A stretch of DNA of 64,000 nucleotides from Apostichopus japonicus (Eukaryota; Echinodermata; Holothuroidea; Aspidochirotida; Stichopodidae): contig NC_092566.1 in assembly GCF_037975245.1 (NCBI RefSeq), forward strand, positions 18,137,001-18,201,000, read 5' to 3'. The notes below the pieces were generated by a model. It had not been told where the DNA came from and did no database searches. It saw only the letters and a program-made list of their open reading frames with translations. Each line of letters starts with the position of its first letter. The stretch's first letter is position 1. This document shows, piece by piece, positions 57,701 through 64,000 of the stretch. A program made the position numbers and the translations under genes.

Positions 57701-60700
57701 TAATTTTGGTAAAAAAACAAAAAAGGAAAACTGACAAAATGTTTGCCATAACCCTGACCAAATAACCAGTCCTCGCTTGGTTTATTTTGACTGTTTCACA
57801 TTTACAGACTTAGGGTATCAGTGGGAGAGAACTTGGCATAGTTAATGCTTTGGATAGGTGTAAGGTACCTATCTTAATTCAACTTGTGAATTATAATCTG
57901 CACGTAACACTCAGCAAGTTATGTACTAGTGTCTGTATACTGTTCCCTTGAGGTATGAAATGGGATTTTAGGTTTATAGTCATCAAAGAGTGAAGTTCAT
58001 TTCTCCCTGTGCTATTAGAAATGTTTTATTGGTTGGACATGTTTTAATCTTTGTACCACATACTACATAGGTCAATATTAGTACTGGTAAGTGCTAGCAA
58101 TAGGAAACTTACAGTCTATAGTATCTTCATAACCATAGCAGCAATAGTCATGCATATATTCCTATGTAATTGCTTACACAAAATGTGGGTAAATCACCAT
58201 CTGTGCTGATTATAGAAATCTGGGAAAATTCATGGGACCATAACTGGAGGTTACTTTGTGGGACATTATTCCCTTACCCTTGAAATAACTACCGAAACAA
58301 TGATAACACTATAAAGCTACATACCTATATCTTTGACATTATTCCCTTACCACTGAAATAACTACCGAAACAATGATATCACTATAAAGCTACATACCTA
58401 TATCTTTGACATTATTCCCTTACCATTGAAATAACTACCGAAACAATGATATGACTATAAGGCCACGTACCTATATCTTTGATAATCCTCTTCATCCTTC
58501 TGAGAGTCTGATAACTCATTCGGACACGCTATATTACCCAGCAGGCTTATGTATGTGACATTCGGAAGATGACCTTTGACCTTGGATATTAAAATATCGA
58601 CATCTTTAATGTACCATATGAGTCAAGGAATGTATCAATAAAACAAACCTGTAAATGCTACATAGTGCAATGTTATAACAGTTAACAATAATCAGCAGCA
58701 AATATTGAACCGATTACAAAAGTGTAGAAATTGAAGAAATATAAACGTACAGTAAAGTACCATACGTCACAATGACATTTAAAAACCACACACAACGTCA
58801 TGGTACTGTACACAACCAACCACTTTTCCATAGACCTACAGAGCTATTGTACCTAATGTAAAACCTATTACGATTTATTTTTTGTACCATTCATGCACAA
58901 TAGGTAGTTAAGATACTGTACAGCAAAATTTGGTACTAATGACTTTACACAAACCAAACCTATTGCTAGTCATTGGGCTACTTTTTTTGCTGACTATTTG
59001 GTTGTAACATCAACAAATTTGCTGTTTGAATTATGACATTGGCAGAAATTGTATCTTAAACAGGATGTCATAAAAAAAATATTGTCTTCCTGATGTGACT
59101 AAACTTTATGGTACTGTTCATCTCCTGTCTATACCAGGAAGATGATCTTACAATAAATTGATAAGTCTGCAACATCATCAGTGTGTGCCTGTGCAATAGA
59201 CTGTGGATTATACCCTGGGCTACCTCTCGGTTTATGTACAGAGCTGTATATGTAACAGAGGAGACAACCTGAACAATAATATCATATCATACTTTACACA
59301 CCTACAACCTATGATACTGATCTTGTCAACTATGGTAGGATACTAGCATTGACTGCAATGGAAGCATTGCAAAGGGTAATAGGAGGTGTGGGTTGGAACC
59401 ATCACTTGCTCTTGTTTAACAACATCCACTCAGATTTAACCCCTGCCCCCCCCCCCACCACACCCCTTAAATTTAAAAAAAGAGAAAGGTAGAGCAAGAA
59501 AATAAAACAGACAGTGTACATGTCATGCCTTACAACACACCCAAGAATATCTTCCTCTCTCCTCCACAAATCTGAACCTGCAAACCAGTGAAAGTTTGTT
59601 TCAAGCACTGTACAAATAATTCATTTTTATTGACTTTATTTTTTTTAGGGGGTGTGTGGGCAGTGGGGATACAAGGGGAGGATGAGGGTGAGAGGTAAGT
59701 TATTTTAAGTTATAGAATGAGAATATACTGGTCTCAATGCATCACTTTCAGTTATGAAATACTTTACAGTGCACCCATCTACTCTCTTTAAGATTATGCT
59801 TGTAGTTCATTCCTCCTTTCTCTGTTCAATTAAAAGGATATTTGATTCTTGTTGAGAATGAGTGTGTGGAGGCTGTTTAACACAGGAAACGAGATGGAAT
59901 CGTCCAGTTGGTTGCTGTCTAAGATGAGTTCTTCAAGGTCTTTAAAATACTCTAATCCATCCAAAGATCTACATAGGAGAAAATCAAATCAAATAAAAAA
60001 CAAACCCTTCGGTTCATTCAAGAGACACATTCATAAAGTGAATACAAAATATATTATCAGGTTATAACCTAGTGTATGCCTACCATACACTACACTATAG
60101 GTGACATTCCTTTTGTGTCTTTGGCAGCTATGAAAGCTTTCTGACCGATAGTTTGGCGAAATGGCCTTAGCCTATCTTGACTGCCAGGGCTCTATGTTAC
60201 ATTTAGTATGAAAGCATCAATAAAGAGGATCCATGTCATACACATCAAGTAGTACAGTATATGACCTTGATTTTCTAAAATTCCTCTAGAAACGGTGAAT
60301 CTGTGCTCAGTTACAGCATAATAGTTACTTAAATTAAGTTGGAATTCAACTAAACAAGAGATCAATAAACAGTAAATAAACCATATAAATCATAACTTAC
60401 TACTCGGAAGATTTGTACGTGTATGGATACTGTAATTTATGCAAATTCATTAATTCTAGATGGTGAATGACATCACTACTGTATGCAACTATAAAACACT
60501 GAGGTACACACCTGAGTTATATACACCACAGTAAATGTTCTGTTACAAGTACAATGTAGTAATGTACTGAACAAAATGACAATTACCGTTGAACGTGTGT
60601 ATGTACTTGTATTATAATGGCATACTCAGATACATTTAAACTGTGTAATCATGTGACTTTGTAATATTTCAGTGTTTATAACCAAGGGCGTAGGAACCAG

Positions 60701-63244
60701 GGGGGCTGGGGGGGGGGGCGCCAGCCCCCCCAGTGAAAAATATGGGGGGGCGGAAGTATCATTCCGCCCCCCGCTCCGCAAGTCAGAAAACCCCTTTTTC
60801 ATTTCCAAATGAGAAAAAAATCTCATTTGGAGCATCAAATTGCATTTAAGGCCAGGTGAAAATGCAAAATTCTTTACAAAATGGAGTGGGAGTTGAAGTG
60901 TGCTATATTGCACCAAATTGCATCTGAGGCCACCTGGAAATGCAAAAAAATTCCAAAGGGGAGGGGGACACCCCCTCCCCTTAGACCCCTCCCCCAGCCC
61001 GGCCATCAGTCTTCAGCCCCCCCACTCAAAAGTACCTTCCTACGCCACTGTTTATAACTATGTCAACCCCATCAGGACAGTTTCTGAGTCCTGTACTGTA
61101 GGTCAAAACTTACATGTGACAAGAGAATTTCATCACCAGGGGAAGTACAGTACATATACTATAGATATGTAATATTCTCAGCTGAGCACACTGCTGTCAG
61201 TTGTTATGGTACCTGTATCATTAACAATACACTGAAAAACAGAACTTCCTCTTTCAGCCGAGGCGGCAACAAAATTAAAATTACCTTATGTGGTTAAAGC
61301 TCAGATCAAGCCTTCTGATTTGGTTCCCGTACCATTTTCCAAGTTCGTCTGGTATTTTGATACATTTTTGTTCGATATATGATAGCTGAAAGAAAAGAGG
61401 AAGTGATGTCACATGTTATATACAAAACTGGATTTAGTACAAGTTTGAATCATGATCATTGAAAGTAAGCAGTTTAAAGTGGGAAACTGGGAAATAACTG
61501 TATCCTTATTGTTACTTCCTGTTCTATGTTTGAGATGTAAGTCCAACCAGATTTCCTTTGAATTGAAATTTTAATTTCAGTTACGATAAACATTTGACAG
61601 AACATACATTATACAAAGTTCAACTTTTAAACTGCCATTAGCATAAAGTCTACTGGTTTTACAGGGAGCCTCCTGATTTTATGTGTTAATCTCCTGGCAA
61701 ACTTGCATTTCTAAAACTTTTACTTGGGTTAGGAGCATGGAAAATTGGCAGATAGTTGTATAAAATGCTTATATTTAGTCTTGAAGAAGCAAGTGTGTTT
61801 TTTCCCCCCCTCTAAGCAAAGGACCGATTCCTCTGTCCTTTTACTTGTAAAAAGTGTGAACTTCAAGGCCTTGCATAGCACACTCTTTTTGTAGGAATAA
61901 AGTACTGTTAAATGATGTTATCTGTGGCTAATGTTGGGTTTGCTTAAAAGCCCAATACGTGTTACTGTATGGCTGGGTTTTTCCCAGTTCTTCCCAAGAT
62001 TGGCCATAATCTATTTTGGGGGATGGAAATTTTTAATTCTCCCAATTTTTTGTGAAAGACAGATTTGCAGGTCTGCACTGAAGACCCTATAGTTGCCTAA
62101 TATGACTGTGGAGTGAGGGGAGGGGTGCCTACCTACTGTATTAAACATACTGAACTGACAGTTTACTGACTGTATAAAAATCTCAGCTTTGCAACAAATG
62201 GGAGTACTTGAGATAGGGTGAAAGAAATGCCTGCAGTGAAAATGTATTGCCTGTTACTGTTAAACTATAGATTAAGAAGAACATAAGTTTTGGTCATCAA
62301 TGGCAACAGTTATATCTTGTTAACATAAACATTAATTTCAACTGTTTTGATAATTAATGGTTAGGATAGCTAAGCTAAGGATGAATTTTGGGGATACCTA
62401 TTTCCTTTATGGAGCACCAAGGCAGAAGTGTCTGGCCTACACTAAATTTCCACCATGATTTGCCATGTATGAGAAGAACAACAACAAAGCAAGCATGAAT
62501 GAACATGTAACTAGCCTATATGCATAAGTTTACATATTCTTTTACCTGCATGATCTCTTTCAATCAAGGCCGTGGCTATTCTTACGACTAGTCGTAACAT
62601 TTATTTATAAACTATTCTTACGACAAAGGCGAATTCAAGCGCAGTAAAGTAAATAAAGCAACTGCGCATGTAGTAGGGGTAACCCTACTCCTAAACATAA
62701 CCCTAAACCTTAATCCTAACCCTAACTCTAACCCTAACCGGAAATTATTGTTACTCCTCGTCGTAAAAATAGTACTCCTGGTCATAAAATAGCAACTGCG
62801 CATGCGTAGTCGGAAATTATTCTTACGACTGGTCGTAAGAATAGCCACTTTGTTCAATCAAAGTCATAAGTTGTTATTTCCAATTTAAGTCAGTTTTGTG
62901 CTAAGATAATAAAAAACTTCTGGTAATGTTTTGTCACATCAATTGCTAGCGCTTAGTGCTTACTGTAGTGCTAGTGCAACTTTCAGAACTTCTATAATCT
63001 TTATTTATTTCATTATTTTTGTGTTATCTCTATTTGTTAATGTATTTTTGTCTCTGATAGTTATACCTCCTTGGAGAATACATAGAGAAATAAACTGAAA
63101 GTGAAACTGTAACCTCCTTCAGTGTATATTGACCTACTGTATAGCCTAACTGTACAAACTTACCGTTGTTCCATCAATAACAGGACCAAATACTTCACTA
63201 CTCTCTGTAAGAGTGCTTTCGTCCTTTGTACTTTCTTCACCCAT
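51739..63244 (-). CDS. LRMDA: LRMDA orthologue (C10orf11), leucine-rich repeat protein
   Basis: Seven coding exons in transcript order: 63164-63244, 61285-61385, 59842-59968, 58471-58610, 55405-55531, 54860-54938, 51739-51818. All phases match; the protein is 244 residues. Exon 2 gives [20 protein letters not shown] then [11 protein letters not shown]. Exon 3 gives [20 protein letters not shown] and [10 protein letters not shown]. Exon 4 has [12 protein letters not shown] and KDEEDYQRY. Exon 5 has [14 protein letters not shown]. Exon 7 ends [24 protein letters not shown]. These match human LRMDA blocks and order, including the conserved C-terminal tail. Intron 3 is U12-type AT-AC; the others are GT-AG. 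In mammals LRMDA is needed for melanocyte differentiation (albinism OCA7) and has been linked to Rab32/38 and the Commander complex; that knowledge is from the family. The start ATG is the first in frame after an upstream GC-richer stretch. Confidence 0.94.
52318..52640. repeat. ~62-bp minisatellite in LRMDA last intron
   Basis: Five degenerate units containing CCAAAAGTGAAGTTCC, ATATGAAAGCTCCCATATGA and GGCTTCCATACCACTACTC. Confidence 0.85.
55638..56984. mobile_element. Non-autonomous hAT transposon, 1.35 kb
   Basis: Ends TAGGGTTGTGCGG and CCGCACAACGCTA are inverted repeats with one mismatch, flanked by a perfect 8-bp target duplication ATCTTGTA (55630-55637 and 56985-56992). Both ends also carry clusters of CCCGGTA / TACCGGT words as subterminal repeats. 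No transposase reading frame is present. It lies in an LRMDA intron. Confidence 0.88.
57125..57305 (-). CDS. Candidate alternative terminal exon of LRMDA
   Basis: On the minus strand an acceptor (TATATCCAG, ending at 57306) opens an exon that joins exon 4 (phase 2) in frame, making AGG (Arg) and then [36 protein letters not shown], and so on to a TGA at 57125-57127: 60 codons with no other stop. Composition is normal and helix-like with charged residues. The human LRMDA tail I know has no such segment, and no family was recognised. It could be an alternative last exon giving a short LRMDA isoform, an exon of a nested gene, or chance. The polypyrimidine tract is weak. Confidence 0.4.
58264..58482. 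repeat. 73-bp tandem triplication covering the LRMDA exon 4 splice donor
   Basis: Three 73-bp units begin CATTATTCCCTTACC at 58264, 58337 and 58410. Each contains, on the minus strand, AAAGATATAG followed by GTAYGTRG, the 3' end of exon 4 with its donor. The true exon end is 58471; copies lie at 58398 and 58325. Confidence 0.9.
58611..59841 (-). other. U12-type (AT-AC) intron of LRMDA
   Basis: The intron begins ATATCCTTTT at 59841 and ends AC at 58612-58611. The branch element TTCCTTGACTC (58630-58620) matches the minor-spliceosome consensus TTCCTTRACYY, with the branch A 12 nt from the acceptor. Using these borders gives the expected family sequence [12 protein letters not shown]; no GT-AG alternative does. 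Confidence 0.9.
60683..61050 (+). mobile_element. hAT-type MITE, copy 4 (in LRMDA intron 2)
   Basis: Ends CAAGGGCGTAGGAACC and TTCCTACGCCACTG, with a perfect 8-bp target duplication TTTATAAC at 60675-60682 and 61051-61058. Same core as the copies at 6919 and 11411. The minus-strand open frame at 60626-61006 is this element read through and not a gene. Confidence 0.88.
62572..62848. mobile_element. Palindromic-ended MITE with telomere-like core
   Basis: Ends GTGGCTATTCTTACGACTAG and its reverse complement at the right edge (GGTCGTAAGAATAGCCAC). Each end is itself a small palindrome (TTACGACTAGTCGTAA). Inside, 62676-62740 holds degenerate CCCTAA repeats (AACCCTAACTCTAACCCTAA) and two ACTGCGCATG words. 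TTCAATCAA occurs just outside both sides and may be the target duplication. It lies in LRMDA intron 1. Confidence 0.75.
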
Positions 63245-64000
63245 GACGTTCTTCGAAACGTGCCGCAAAATGGATTCGGGAAATCGTTCAAATAATCGAG
63301 AAGAAAACTGGACGGCAGCCAGTTATTTGTCGCACGGTCAAAGCAATTTCAGTCGCAGTTCGTTCTGAAAGTGTGTACAGTTGCAATGTGTGTGGGTTGT
63401 TCTTCAACTTCTTTCAGTGTAATATTGCAATTGCGCTACTGCAAGTGTTATTGACAAAGGTCATATGATGACTTTAATTTCCACTGACTATAATTTAAGT
63501 CACTGAGGATGCTAGCTTATAAATTAGCTAGAAAATTACAACATCAGCTAGATTTGTGGAGTCGGGCAGGCAATAATTTCAAGTTAGTTTTTAGGAAATA
63601 TGATTGATCCTTGTGTAATATATAGAAAATGAGTAATTCAATGAGTCTGTTTCATGCACCTCTTCAAGTCAGATAGCACTAAATTCAGTAACATTAGTGA
63701 AGTTAAATACAAAATTTGGATGGAACACTGCTTCGAATTAAGACACGTCGTGGCCAAAGGATTATTTTTTTGCCAAGTTTTTTTTAATTATTTTTAAATT
63801 TGAAATGGTAAGAGAGAGGGGTGAGGAAGGACTGAGGAGCCCTCATAATGACATAACAAGGACGATTTTGATAAATATGGTAATAGGAAAGTCTAGGACA
63901 ATTGGTGGGTGGGTGCATGTGAACGCCGTGGCGCCGTGTTAATGTCATATGATAACAATCACGCATGCAAGTTCAATATTGCCCTATATATATATACATC
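63245..64000. other. Region upstream of LRMDA, 5' UTR and probable promoter
   Basis: Minus-strand sequence upstream of the LRMDA ATG has no TATA box that I can recognise; the first 150 bp are richer in CpG than their surroundings, as in housekeeping-type promoters. Beyond about 63450 the DNA is AT-rich and no gene was found; the window ends in a short TA repeat. Confidence 0.4.

Noticed and set aside
60626-61006. Proline/glycine-rich minus-strand frame
   Set aside because: It is the hAT MITE read through; similar frames appear in other copies of the element.
1-64000. Retroviral, LTR or Polinton fossils
   Set aside because: No reverse transcriptase, integrase, capsid or long terminal repeat was recognised on either strand.

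Overview
This looks like nuclear DNA of a deuterostome invertebrate, most probably an echinoderm; the species cannot be fixed from the sequence. The reasons are intron-rich animal genes with GT-AG (and one AT-AC) introns, a CLCA metalloprotease gene, a well-kept LRMDA gene, hAT-type MITEs, satellites, and no bacterial or organellar features.

Layout. (1) 1-11246, plus strand: the 3' thirteen exons of a CLCA-family gene (HExxH metalloprotease, VWA domain with MIDAS, FnIII-like domain, one C-terminal membrane helix); its 5' end lies outside the window. (2) 11247-48394: a cluster of small two-exon genes and gene relics encoding secreted precursors of cationic amphipathic peptides. Each intact precursor has a signal peptide exon, a phase-1 intron, a long acidic propeptide, a dibasic or tribasic site, and a 23-28 residue C-terminal peptide ending in Gly immediately before the stop. 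Three tail types exist: A (Arg/Lys-rich, ends VLG), B (His-rich, ends LFG, clavanin-like in composition) and C (Arg-rich, ends VFG). There are eight loci in the order A1-B1-A2-C1-A3-B2-A4-C2. A3, B1, B2, C1 and C2 look intact; A1 looks broken; A2 and A4 are 5'-truncated. (3) 48395-50200: unique DNA and a satellite of about 225 bp period. (4) 51739-63244, minus strand: LRMDA (C10orf11 orthologue), seven coding exons joined in phase, one intron being a textbook U12-type AT-AC intron.

Architecture of the cluster. It is a nested tandem duplication. The inner cassette (A exon 2, about 2.7 kb spacer, B or C gene, about 1.3 kb flank) occurs four times. Pairs of cassettes, together with the tail of the CLCA gene and 4 kb of spacer, were then duplicated as blocks of about 19 kb: block 1 at 10178-29597 and block 2 at 29619-48394. 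A fused remnant of CLCA exons 12 and 13 at the start of block 2 marks the event.

How the genes may work together. The propeptides are closely similar between B and C while the C-terminal peptides differ, the usual pattern of antimicrobial peptide families. The likely picture is a host-defence locus producing a set of amidated amphipathic helices, some charged at all pH (A, C) and some charged only in acid (B). This function is inferred. I do not recognise a named family for these precursors, and they are the best candidate for an undescribed system here.
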